Assembly (NCBI RefSeq): GCF_000427295.1
Contig: NZ_ATNM01000109.1
Location: 1-64,000, forward strand
Direction of reading: 5' to 3'
DNA: 64,000 nucleotides
Origin: Cyclobacterium qasimii M12-11B
GTDB taxonomy: Bacteria > Bacteroidota > Bacteroidia > Cytophagales > Cyclobacteriaceae
Below are positions 50,401-59,075 of this stretch, piece by piece. Every line of letters begins with the position of its first letter. Positions within the stretch are counted from its first letter, which is position 1. The position numbers and the translations under genes are program-made. The notes beneath the pieces were generated by a model. The model did no database searches, had not been told where the DNA came from, and saw only the letters and a program-made list of their open reading frames with translations.

Positions 50401-51580
50401 AGGTTTACACCCAGATGACCTTGAGGAGCAAAATAACCTGGTCCAGAAAATCATGGCCGGGCAGAATGACTACAATACCAAATTTAGAATAGTGAGACCT
50501 GTTAGTGGAGAGATTAGGTACATTAAAGCGATGGGTTATGTAGTTCGAAACAAAACCGGTGAACCAATTAGAATTGTTGGAATCAATTACGATGTTACGG
50601 AAGAAGTGATATCCAAAATAGAGCTTCAAAAGGCAAATCATGAAATTGAAGATATTCTAGGAAGCATTACCGATGGTTTCTTCTCAGTAGACAAAGACTG
50701 GATAGTAACTTATTGGAACAATGCTGCAGAGAAAATATTGCAAAAACCTCGGGAAAAAATAGTAGGAGAAAATTTAGGGGACATATACCAAGACGCCTTA
50801 CATCTTGCTTTCTTTACAGAGTTTTCGATAAGTATGGATAAAAAGGAAGAAAGGTTCTTCGTAGAATTTTATCCAACTATTGGTATCTGGCTTGAATGTT
50901 CCACATTTCCGAAAGAAAATGGCATCGTTGTTTATTTAAAGAATATCACGGCTAGAATAGAACAGCAACAAAATTTGGCTGAAGTAAGGCTACTTCAAGA
51001 GCATGTTATAAACAGTACTGAAGACCTCATTTGGGCAATGGACGATCAATATAAGTTGATAATAGCCAATAATGCATTTTTAAAAGAAATGTTATTGATT
51101 ACAGGAATTGACTGTAAACTAGGGGAACATTTAATCAATTTTTCAGAGGAAAAAATATTCAATTTTTGGACGGAAATATTTAGCAAAGTATTTAAGGGGG
51201 AACAACAAAATATCACATTTGAAGCCAAAGGTAAGCTCTCAAGTCCTAAAACTTTTCAAATAGGCATGTATCCTATTATTGACAAACAATCTGGAGAAGA
51301 TAAAATAACAGGAGCAGCCTGCTTTTGTAGAGACATCACTGACAAGGTTAACCATATCAAAGCAATAGAAAAGCAAAATGAAAAGCTGAGAGACATTGCC
51401 TGGAGGCAATCTCATATTGTTCGGGCACCAGTGGCAAGGATAATGGGACTGGTTAATCTTCAAAAGAACATGAATTATTCTGGAGAAAAACTTGAGGAAA
51501 TTCTAAATTATATTATGGATTCAACAGAGGAATTGGATCAGATTATCCGGGATATTTCCAAGAGATCTTACAATCAATAA
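47464..51580 (+). pseudogene. giant multi-PAS/GAF sensor B, paralog of A; three frameshifts
   Basis: Open segments 47464-48081, 48153-48548, 48490-48903 and 49010-51580 form one gene after correcting one missing base in A5 48061-48065, one surplus in A6 48481-48486 and one surplus in A6 48862-48867. The corrected length is 1371 residues. The layout equals sensor A: receiver-like domain, PAS, PAS, LOV-like PAS (GKSPRILQG, no Cys), GAF, serial PAS domains, and a DHp helix with SHIVRAPVARIMGL and no HATPase domain. Unlike A, its receiver keeps an Asp at the acceptor position (VIFDLNSP) and the conserved Lys (DVLVKG), so it could be phosphorylated. The two copies are clearly diverged throughout. 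It ends before a strong shared terminator. Confidence 0.8.
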
Positions 51581-51710
51581 GGCCTTAAAAGTGATTTTGT
51601 AAGGAAATAAGCTACAAACCTTCTAATCCTTAAAAATGTTAAAATTAAGACTATAAATAGGTGGTGACTTATAGTCAAAAATATTGACCATTATTTAATG
51701 TTATGCTAAA

Positions 51711-51744
51711 AAAAGCCTCCCTTAGCATTATAAGGGAGGCTTTT
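51711..51744. terminator. bidirectional rho-independent terminator
   Basis: A perfect 14-bp stem (51711-51724 with 51731-51744; core GCCTCCCTTA) surrounds a 6-nt loop GCATTA and is flanked by A/T runs on both sides. It separates the convergent sensor B gene and the first RraA-like gene. Confidence 0.9.
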
Positions 51745-51765
51745 AGAGCAAAATATAAGTATTGT

Positions 51766-52707
51766 TTACCAGTTTCTATCTTTCAAGTAGGCATCCAATT
51801 CAGCCTTACTCATAGGAAGATCACTTTTAGTATTTAACCAAGACATGAAATCACCTTTGATTTTTTCACTCCATCGGCTATCAATTTCACCAGCAGTATA
51901 TTTTTTCTCCTGAAGTCTAAGGTGACCAAATTCATCTCTTAGCGCAGTAAATTCCGCATTGATTACAAGGTCTGCAACCAAATGAGCAGGAACAAAAATT
52001 ACTCCCCATTTATTTGCCAAAACTGCATCTCCAGGTAAAACTGTCGCTCTACCTATTCTGATTGGATAATTAATAGTGGTAAGCATCATGTCCTGAATAT
52101 AGGAAGGATCATGACCTTTAATCCAAAGATTAAAACCTTTAATTTTAGATAAACCAGCCATATCTCTAACAGCGCCATTAAAGATTACTCCCCTATTGGA
52201 ATTGGTTTTTATTGCAATACCTAGATTGTCACCAATCAAAGTCCCATCAGCAATTTTTCCATAACTGTCAGCTATATAAATATCACCATCAACCAATCCG
52301 TCTATAGGCCAGGAATTGGTTCCGCCAGATTGGGATCTACCCTCGGCTTTGCCATTCTTCTTTACCAAATTATTGACGTCTTCTCTGAAAGGCATGTATT
52401 GAGCAGTAACAGCTCTACCGGTCATTACTTCATTCTCATCTAAAATAATCCAATCGTTTTCAAACTGATTGTTATACCCTTTGTTTCTCAAAATCCCCCA
52501 AGCCTCTTCTACAGAAATGGCTTTAAGTCTTTCAAGGTATTCATCTGAAACTTTCGGCCTACCATCTGGAAACCTTTCCCCTTCCCATTCTACTGTCAAA
52601 GCTTTAATTTGATCTGGTGTAGGGGAAATTTGTTGGGAAAAACTTTCCATAGTAAAAGCAGATAAACATACCAGGCAAGCAAGTGTAATCTTCTTCATCA
52701 TAATCAT
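51766..52707 (-). CDS. exported RraA-like (HMG/CHA aldolase-fold) protein 1
   Basis: The 313-residue product has a Sec signal (MKKITLACLVCLSAF from Met4, cleavage near SFSQ). The core has the RraA/class II aldolase-like signatures GDNLGIAI and GVIFNGAVRD, the Arg-Asp of which binds the metal and substrate in aldolases of this fold. Cytoplasmic relatives cleave 4-hydroxy-4-methyl-2-oxoglutarate or similar 2-oxo acids, or bind RNase E. Export is unusual for the fold. It is the last gene of the minus-strand sugar-acid cluster and lies 98 bp after an exported enolase-superfamily gene, which suggests it acts on that enzyme's 2-oxo-3-deoxy product. The reaction is inferred. Confidence 0.8.
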   Translation of the reverse strand: MIMMKKITLACLVCLSAFTMESFSQQISPTPDQIKALTVEWEGERFPDGRPKVSDEYLERLKAISVEEAWGILRNKGYNNQFENDWIILDENEVMTGRAVTAQYMPFREDVNNLVKKNGKAEGRSQSGGTNSWPIDGLVDGDIYIADSYGKIADGTLIGDNLGIAIKTNSNRGVIFNGAVRDMAGLSKIKGFNLWIKGHDPSYIQDMMLTTINYPIRIGRATVLPGDAVLANKWGVIFVPAHLVADLVINAEFTALRDEFGHLRLQEKKYTAGEIDSRWSEKIKGDFMSWLNTKSDLPMSKAELDAYLKDRNW

Positions 52708-52805
52708 GTTTAATAGTATTAAAATGTGAATTTCCAGAAAAGAAAGTAATAAAACAACCTGTCTTCAATCTAAATTATTACAGCCTTATCATAAAAGAAT
52801 GCGAT

Positions 52806-54284
52806 TTAACTCCACCATCTATCATTCGACCGGTCTGTATTCCAATCCTCAGTAGGCGCAAAGTACTCAGTACCTTCTTGTAAGTGTTGCTTGATAACTT
52901 CCTCATTTAGCTCTATTCCAAGACCGGGACCTTCTGGTACTTTGGCGAAACCATCAATGACCAAAGGTTTCGGGATATTCTTCACCATGTCTTCCCACCA
53001 TGGGATGTCCACAGAGTGATGTTCCAGAGAAATAAAGTTTTCAGTAGCTGCAGCACAATGTATATTGGCCATAAAGGAGACTGGGGTACCAGCAAAATGC
53101 ATGGCCATAGGTATCCCTTTTTCTTCTGCGTAATCACCTATTTTCTTTGTTTCCAATATCCCTCCTGAGGATGCCAAATCAGGCTGGATCATATCAATGG
53201 CCCTTGCATCAATCAATTTGATAAACTCTTCCTTCAGAAAAATATCCTCGCCTGTAAGTGTTGGCGTTTTGATGGCATCTGTTATTTGTTTCCATTTCTC
53301 GGTATAAAACCAAGGCACCATGTCTTCCAACCATGCCAAACGGTATGGTTCCAATGCTTCGCCAAGGCGGATACACTCTTTATAATCAAAGTGTCCAAAA
53401 TGATCAGCCGCTAAAGGAATTTCATAACCGATTTTATCTCTTACTGCAGCAACGAATTCTACCATTTCAGCAATTCCCTTATCTGTAATTTGAACTCCTG
53501 TGAAAGGATGACCCGTTCGGCCGTAACTTCCATACTCGGAATCCCAGGCCTTTCCTTTCTCAAATGCTTTGGTATTGACCACAGATCCTTTATTGTCCTT
53601 TACCATTTCCACACCAAAGTCCATTTTTAGAAAGGTATAGCCCTTGTCCTTTCTTGCTTTCATACGGTCTGCAAAGATTTCTGGGTCATTGGATTTTGTA
53701 GTATCTGAATACAAACGAATGGAATCCCTGTATTTACCTCCGAGCATTTGATAAATGGGTACATTATAAGCTTTTCCGGCCAAATCCCACAGGGCCATTT
53801 CAATCCCGCAGACACCACCTGCTTGTCGGGCATGATTGCCAAAAAGCTTGATTTTTTTGAAAAGTCGTTCTACCTGACAAGGGTTTTCTCCTAAAATACG
53901 GCTTTTCAATACCAGTGCATACCTGGCACTGGCACCATCGCGGACTTCTCCCAATCCATATATTCCCTGATTGGTATCAATTCTTATAATCGGGCAACGC
54001 ATAGGTGCTCCTGCCACTTCTGCAATCCTCAAATCTGTTATTCTTAAATCTGATGGATTAGAATTTCGATTGACGTTCTGCATCGAATGGGCAAGGGTGT
54101 CCTCGATTGGCATAGACATAAAGGCCCCAAGACCCAAGCCTCCTAGTGCTGCTTTTTGAAGAAATGACCTGCGATCAGGAACTGCCGTTTCGGGAGGGAT
54201 TATTGATTTTTGAGGTTCCTCTTTTTTAGCTGAAGTAGGTAAATTGAAGAGGTTACTAAATTTTGGGTTGTTAATTGGTTTCAT
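52806..54284 (-). CDS. Tat-exported enolase-superfamily dehydratase 1 (mandelate racemase/muconate cycloisomerase type)
   Basis: The 492-residue product has a Tat signal (DRRSFLQKAALGGLGLGAF, residues 37-55) after a longer-than-usual n-region. The enolase-superfamily layout is complete. The base segment is Lys220-x-Asp222 (TFLKMDFG), metal ligands are Asp294, Glu320 and Glu346 (GED), and the second catalytic base is His396 (MHFAGTP). This fits acid-sugar dehydratases, which abstract a proton alpha to a carboxylate. The exact substrate cannot be read. It lies 23 bp after the second exported paralog, so the two are cotranscribed. Relatives are usually cytoplasmic, which makes export notable. 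Confidence 0.87.
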   Translation of the reverse strand: MKPINNPKFSNLFNLPTSAKKEEPQKSIIPPETAVPDRRSFLQKAALGGLGLGAFMSMPIEDTLAHSMQNVNRNSNPSDLRITDLRIAEVAGAPMRCPIIRIDTNQGIYGLGEVRDGASARYALVLKSRILGENPCQVERLFKKIKLFGNHARQAGGVCGIEMALWDLAGKAYNVPIYQMLGGKYRDSIRLYSDTTKSNDPEIFADRMKARKDKGYTFLKMDFGVEMVKDNKGSVVNTKAFEKGKAWDSEYGSYGRTGHPFTGVQITDKGIAEMVEFVAAVRDKIGYEIPLAADHFGHFDYKECIRLGEALEPYRLAWLEDMVPWFYTEKWKQITDAIKTPTLTGEDIFLKEEFIKLIDARAIDMIQPDLASSGGILETKKIGDYAEEKGIPMAMHFAGTPVSFMANIHCAAATENFISLEHHSVDIPWWEDMVKNIPKPLVIDGFAKVPEGPGLGIELNEEVIKQHLQEGTEYFAPTEDWNTDRSNDRWWS

Positions 54285-54307
54285 AGTTATTTGTTTAATT
54301 AATTATA

Positions 54308-55585
54308 TTATTCAAAAAACGGAATGTCTTTAACTGCATATTTTCTCATACCCTCCTCATTGATTTCCACCCCAATACCGGGCTTTTCAGATAGGGTTAT
54401 GAATCCATCTGAAGTTCTCTCCCCATCATAGGTCACAATGTCCTGCCACATCTGATCCGTGTCCATGTAAATTTGCCATTCCATAATTTGAAAATTTGGA
54501 ACGGAAGCGCATACATGACATGAAGCCATTGCCCCTAAAAATGAGGCAACCATATGTGGACTAAAGGGTACATAAAATAAATTTGAAAGGTTGGCGATGC
54601 GCTGGGCTTCTCCCAAACCTCCTGCTTTTTGTATGTCCGGCATGATTATATCTACTCCGCCTTCAGTGAGTAAATTAACGAAGCCATAAGCGAGGTAAAC
54701 ATTTTCACCAGTACAGATCGGAGTGCTGGTTTGTTGGGTGAGCTTTTGATAAAGGCTAGGATTATCTGCAGGAATGGGCTCTTCCAGCCACATCAGGTCA
54801 AGGTCTTCATACATTCGGGCCATTTTTACACCAGTTATATAATCGTACCTACCGTGCATGTCTACACAGATATCAATGCCTCTACCTACTTCTTCTCTCA
54901 CAGCCGCAATGGCATTGTACATCCGGTCAATTTCAGCAGGGCTTGCTGTCCAATTGAATCGGTCGTATTTGTTGGGATCTCTCCCATCGTCCACATCAAA
55001 TTTTACTGCGGTATAACCTCTATCTACCGCTCCTCTGGCGGCCTCAGCATAATCTTGAGGACTAGGATTAGTAGACGTATAAAGTGCTGTATCACAATAT
55101 ACCCTGATCTTATCACGAAATTTACCACCCAGTAACTGGTAGACTGGCACCCCAAATACTTTCCCTGTAATGTCCCAAAGTGCGGTCTCTATTGCTGTGA
55201 GCACAGCCACAAACACACCCGATTGAGCGCCGCCGAAAAAAGCTCCTTTTCTTAATTGTTCTGCAAGCCGGTTGGGATTGAGGGGGTTTTCCCCTTTGAT
55301 TTGGCCGCCTAATCTTTTGACCAGGTGATAGGTTCCGTGGATGGCATCTACTGCTTCACCACAGCCTACAACATCCTGATTGGTGTAAATTTTAACGTAC
55401 AAAGCCCCTCTTACAAAACCGCATTTTACCTCTGTAATTTGGAGTGCAGAAGGATTGGAATGAGTAGGCATCTTATCCACTGCGGCAGAGAGTGCAGTCC
55501 CATAGTTGGATAAAAAAGCTGAGCCTGTGAGTCCTGTCAATGCCGCCTTAGAAAGAAAAGACCGTCGGTGTATGTTTTTAGTCAT
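54308..55585 (-). CDS. Tat-exported enolase-superfamily dehydratase 2
   Basis: The 425-residue product has a Tat signal (HRRSFLSKAALTGLTGSAF, residues 6-24). Catalytic positions are Lys195-x-Asp197 (AVKFDVD), Asp242, Glu268 (LEEP), Glu294 (GEN) and His344 (SPHMVASF). Specificity is for an acid sugar of unknown type. It differs from its neighbour in the loop after the base motif (DDGRDPNKYDRFNW), implying a different substrate or stereochemistry. It sits between RraA-like gene 2 (183-bp gap upstream) and dehydratase 1. Confidence 0.87.
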   Translation of the reverse strand: MTKNIHRRSFLSKAALTGLTGSAFLSNYGTALSAAVDKMPTHSNPSALQITEVKCGFVRGALYVKIYTNQDVVGCGEAVDAIHGTYHLVKRLGGQIKGENPLNPNRLAEQLRKGAFFGGAQSGVFVAVLTAIETALWDITGKVFGVPVYQLLGGKFRDKIRVYCDTALYTSTNPSPQDYAEAARGAVDRGYTAVKFDVDDGRDPNKYDRFNWTASPAEIDRMYNAIAAVREEVGRGIDICVDMHGRYDYITGVKMARMYEDLDLMWLEEPIPADNPSLYQKLTQQTSTPICTGENVYLAYGFVNLLTEGGVDIIMPDIQKAGGLGEAQRIANLSNLFYVPFSPHMVASFLGAMASCHVCASVPNFQIMEWQIYMDTDQMWQDIVTYDGERTSDGFITLSEKPGIGVEINEEGMRKYAVKDIPFFE

Positions 55586-55768
55586 GATATATTATTTCGG
55601 GTCAATTGTTATTAATTAAAATCAGGTCAATAAGTTTGAGGGAAAGTCAATATTTACATTATTCAATAACATTCTTAAAAGCCCAAGCTCTCAAACCTTT
55701 AATAATCTTGGCTATAGGTCAGTAAATACCGAAAAAAAGGTATTTCTGGCACTAGAAAAAAGCTTAAT

Positions 55769-56716
55769 TTACCAAGTCCTGTTTTCCAGTATTTCTTGTA
55801 TTTGCACTTTTGAAATAGGCAAATCATCTATATGATCGTTAAGCCATTTAGAAAAATCTTTTTCTATTTCAGCTGACCAACGGGTGTCTATTTGCCCTGC
55901 AGTATAAATGCCAGCCCTAAGCCTGCTATGGCCAAACATGTCGCGAAGCCGAACAACTTCTGAAGTAATGACAATTTTTTCGGCCAAATGGGGAGGAATA
56001 AAGGTAACAGCCCCATCTCTGCCCAATACTACATCTCCAGCCATAACAGTTACTTGTCTGATTTTGGTGGGTTTATTTATTCCAATGAGCATGGTATTTA
56101 GGTCTCCAGACTGGTTGTGATGCGATGGGTGGTAGCTACTAAAAAAAGACACAAAACCTCCAATGGCTTTCAAACCATTGATATCTCTAATCGCACCATC
56201 GTACACTATCCCGTTACCAGATTTCGCATAAATCGCATTCCCAACGTTATCACCGATTGTAGGTCCCCCATTGTGAAGGCCAAATTGGTCGGCTACATAA
56301 ACATCTCCTCGCACTAAGAGGTCGACGGGCCAACTGTTTTGTCCACGTTTTCCTGAAGCTTTTCCTCTCTTGTCTATGGCATCATGGATATCCGGCCTTC
56401 CAGGCATAAACGTAGCTGTAAGTGCCCTACCTACCAATACACTGTCCGGATGAATTGTTTCCCATCTTTCTGCATATTGGTACTTATAACCTTCATTCTT
56501 TAAAACTGCCCACGCTTCTTCGTGTGTCACAGCTTTCATACGTTCTAAAATAGTATCAGACACTTTAGGTCTGCCATCCTCAAATCGTTCTCCTTTCCAT
56601 TCTGGGGTAAGGAATAGCATTTCTTCTTTGCTTATCTGCTGCCCCTCACTTTGCATAATCGTAAGTAAGAAAAATGAAATCGCACAAAAGGCTTTTATCG
56701 TTATCCACTTTTTCAT
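55769..56716 (-). CDS. exported RraA-like (HMG/CHA aldolase-fold) protein 2
   Basis: The 315-residue product has a Sec signal (AFCAISFFLLTIMQSEGQQ region) and the same fold as RraA-like protein 1, with GDNVGNAI and GIVYDGAIRD. The pair share VEWEGERF/PEWKGERF and GRPKVSD segments at the N terminus, a C terminus ending NW/TW, and overall layout, so they are old paralogs. It lies 78 bp after glucarate dehydratase. A conserved His-rich loop (SYHPSHHNQSGD) is present here and not in protein 1. Confidence 0.8.
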   Translation of the reverse strand: MKKWITIKAFCAISFFLLTIMQSEGQQISKEEMLFLTPEWKGERFEDGRPKVSDTILERMKAVTHEEAWAVLKNEGYKYQYAERWETIHPDSVLVGRALTATFMPGRPDIHDAIDKRGKASGKRGQNSWPVDLLVRGDVYVADQFGLHNGGPTIGDNVGNAIYAKSGNGIVYDGAIRDINGLKAIGGFVSFFSSYHPSHHNQSGDLNTMLIGINKPTKIRQVTVMAGDVVLGRDGAVTFIPPHLAEKIVITSEVVRLRDMFGHSRLRAGIYTAGQIDTRWSAEIEKDFSKWLNDHIDDLPISKVQIQEILENRTW

Positions 56717-56794
56717 CCGCAGTAAGTTTATTTAAAAATCATAATTATCTCTAAATTTTAGTGGTGTAGCAGCAATAGAAACCTAAAGATTCAT

Positions 56795-58108
56795 TTACCA
56801 TCTTACCTTTTGAAAAGTCCAATTTGCATGCACTTTTCTCATTTCTATTTGATCGTCTCTTTTAGATAATCCACTGTCGAGGTATTGTTGGTGAAGTTTT
56901 GCTAAAGCCTTCCTGTCTAATTCCACTCCTAACCCTGGCCCGCTTGGCACCTCAACAGCACCATTTTCAAAAACCACGCTTCCACCTATGATCACTTCTT
57001 CAGACTGCCAGGGGTAATGCGTATCCAAGGCATATGGGACTTCTGGCAAAGCGGCTCCCAAGTGTACCATAGCCGCCAGTGAAATGCCTAGATGACTATT
57101 GGAATGCATGGATAGTTTTCGATCAAAAGTGCTACACAGCTTTGCCAATTCCATAGAAGCCTTCAAGCCTCCCCAAAAGTGATGGTCACTAAGAATAATG
57201 TCCTCAGCTCCCAATCGTATACTTGAAGGTATTTCATCGAAGGAAGTGGTGCACATATTGGTAGCCAAAGGCGTTTTAATCAATTTTCTTAGCTTGGCCA
57301 TTTCCTCCTGACCACGTACTGGATCCTCAAGATATTCCAGAATAGGCTCCATCTCTTTACCATATTTCAATGCTGTTTCTGGTTTCCAGATGGCATTGGG
57401 GTCAAACCTAAGCGGCATTTGGTCCCCAAATTCTTCATGCAAAGCAAACATAGCCGCAACTTCTTGTTCAGGTTCAAATGCTCCACCTTTCAGCTTTATA
57501 GATTGGAAACCATAGTGCTTACACATGGCCTTTGCCTGGGCTACAATTCCTTTTGGGTCAATGGCTGCCTCTTGTCTGGCAGCATCCCAACCGGTAGCAT
57601 ATTTTTCTTTCCCAAAGCCCAAATCTCCACCAGCTCCTTCGTATTTATAGAACAAGTAAGCAGCAAAAGGCACTGCATCACGCATTTTCCCTCCCAAAAG
57701 ATCTACAATTGGCCGGTTAACGACTTTCCCTATAATATCAAGACAAGCTACTTCTAAGGCTGAAAAAACATGAACAAGCTTTCGCTGATCCCATGGTGCA
57801 TCCCCCCTATCCTTGCTAGTGTCGGTACCAAAATGGGCATTCAATGCTTGTTGTAGTTTACCTAATTGGTAGACATCTTTCCCAATAATAATCTTAGCAG
57901 CCTCAGCCAATGAACTATTGATGGCATCATTTCCAGGTATTTCACTGATCCCAATGATTCCATCTTCCGTCACTAACTCCACGATTGTGCGCAAGGCATA
58001 AGGAGCATGTAATCCTGCCGCATTCAATAAAGGCGGATCGGTAATCGCGATAGGGGTTATGATCATCTCTTTAATGATCGGTCCTCTACCTGATAAATTT
58101 TTATTCAT
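56795..58108 (-). CDS. gudD: glucarate dehydratase
   Basis: The 437-residue enzyme has no signal peptide and so is cytoplasmic. Its motifs match the glucarate dehydratase subgroup of the enolase superfamily: Lys205-x-Lys207 (SIKLKGG), Asp235 and Asn237 (RFDPNAIW), LEDP at 260-263, ATNMC, and HSNSHLGIS (His335). It converts D-glucarate (or L-idarate) to 5-keto-4-deoxyglucarate. The downstream steps are encoded by neighbours: the HpcH/HpaI aldolase and the tartronate semialdehyde reductase. The start is 19 bp after the reductase gene stop. Confidence 0.9.
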   Translation of the reverse strand: MNKNLSGRGPIIKEMIITPIAITDPPLLNAAGLHAPYALRTIVELVTEDGIIGISEIPGNDAINSSLAEAAKIIIGKDVYQLGKLQQALNAHFGTDTSKDRGDAPWDQRKLVHVFSALEVACLDIIGKVVNRPIVDLLGGKMRDAVPFAAYLFYKYEGAGGDLGFGKEKYATGWDAARQEAAIDPKGIVAQAKAMCKHYGFQSIKLKGGAFEPEQEVAAMFALHEEFGDQMPLRFDPNAIWKPETALKYGKEMEPILEYLEDPVRGQEEMAKLRKLIKTPLATNMCTTSFDEIPSSIRLGAEDIILSDHHFWGGLKASMELAKLCSTFDRKLSMHSNSHLGISLAAMVHLGAALPEVPYALDTHYPWQSEEVIIGGSVVFENGAVEVPSGPGLGVELDRKALAKLHQQYLDSGLSKRDDQIEMRKVHANWTFQKVRW

Positions 58109-58127
58109 AGTTTAAGGAAATGAAGGT

Positions 58128-59003
58128 TTATTCCACATTGGATAATTTTTCCATCAGTAAAGCCAGTGCACTGTGGTCTTTTTCATCCCATCCAGCAGCC
58201 AAAGCAGCATCCATATGACTGGCCACTAAAGCAGATCCATACAATGGCACTTTGAATTCTTTTCCGGCCATTAAGGCAATGTTCATGTCTTTACGGTGCA
58301 ATTTCAATTTAAACCCTGGGTCAAAGTTTCGGTCAATAATCCTTTGTCCATGTAAATCAAGAATCCTGCTTTGTGCAAAACCACCCAAAAGTGCTTCTCT
58401 CATTTTTTCTAGATTCACACCAGCTTTTTTGGCCAAGGTAAAAGATTCAGCCACCGCTTGAATGGTCATTCCTACGATCATTTGGTTACAGGCTTTCGTT
58501 AGCTGTCCTGCGCCTGCATCTCCAATAAGCACGGCGCTTTTACCCATCACATCAAACAATGGCTTCAAAGCATCGAAGGCCGCTTGATTACCTCCTACCA
58601 TAATCGATAAGTTTCCTGTCTCTGCACCAACCTGACCTCCTGAGACAGGCGCATCCAAAGCATCCACTCCTTTAAGAAGCATTGCTTCTGCCACTTCCCT
58701 GGCCGTGGATGGTGCGATAGTAGACATGTCCACAAATACACTTCCTGATTTGATGCCTGCCAAAACGCCAGTATCACCAAAGACCACTTCATTTACTTCT
58801 GGAGAATCCGGAAGCATGGTAATAATAATCTCTGAATTCGCGGCTACCTCTTTACAGGTCGAAAAAGCAGTTGCTCCTTTTGGGGTTAAATCTCCGGCAG
58901 CCTTGTTGCTGTCTAAAATATTTAAATTATAGCCTGCATCGATTAAATTGATCGCCATGGGTTTACCCATAATTCCCAATCCTATAAATCCTACTTTCTT
59001 CAT
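58128..59003 (-). CDS. garR: 2-hydroxy-3-oxopropionate (tartronate semialdehyde) reductase
   Basis: The 291-residue enzyme of the beta-hydroxyacid dehydrogenase family has an N-terminal Rossmann motif (GFIGLGIMGKPMA), substrate-binding DAPVSGGQVGAETGNL, and the catalytic Lys segment GAGQLTKACNQM. It reduces tartronate semialdehyde, the product of the aldolase in this cluster, to glycerate using NAD(P)H. It is cotranscribed with gudD. Specificity among family members rests on the neighbours. Confidence 0.88.
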   Translation of the reverse strand: MKKVGFIGLGIMGKPMAINLIDAGYNLNILDSNKAAGDLTPKGATAFSTCKEVAANSEIIITMLPDSPEVNEVVFGDTGVLAGIKSGSVFVDMSTIAPSTAREVAEAMLLKGVDALDAPVSGGQVGAETGNLSIMVGGNQAAFDALKPLFDVMGKSAVLIGDAGAGQLTKACNQMIVGMTIQAVAESFTLAKKAGVNLEKMREALLGGFAQSRILDLHGQRIIDRNFDPGFKLKLHRKDMNIALMAGKEFKVPLYGSALVASHMDAALAAGWDEKDHSALALLMEKLSNVE

Positions 59004-59075
59004 AATAGTTGCTCTTTATTAATTTACAATTTTCACTTATTCTATGGTATTGATAGTCCTTTTTGGTTCAAGAAA

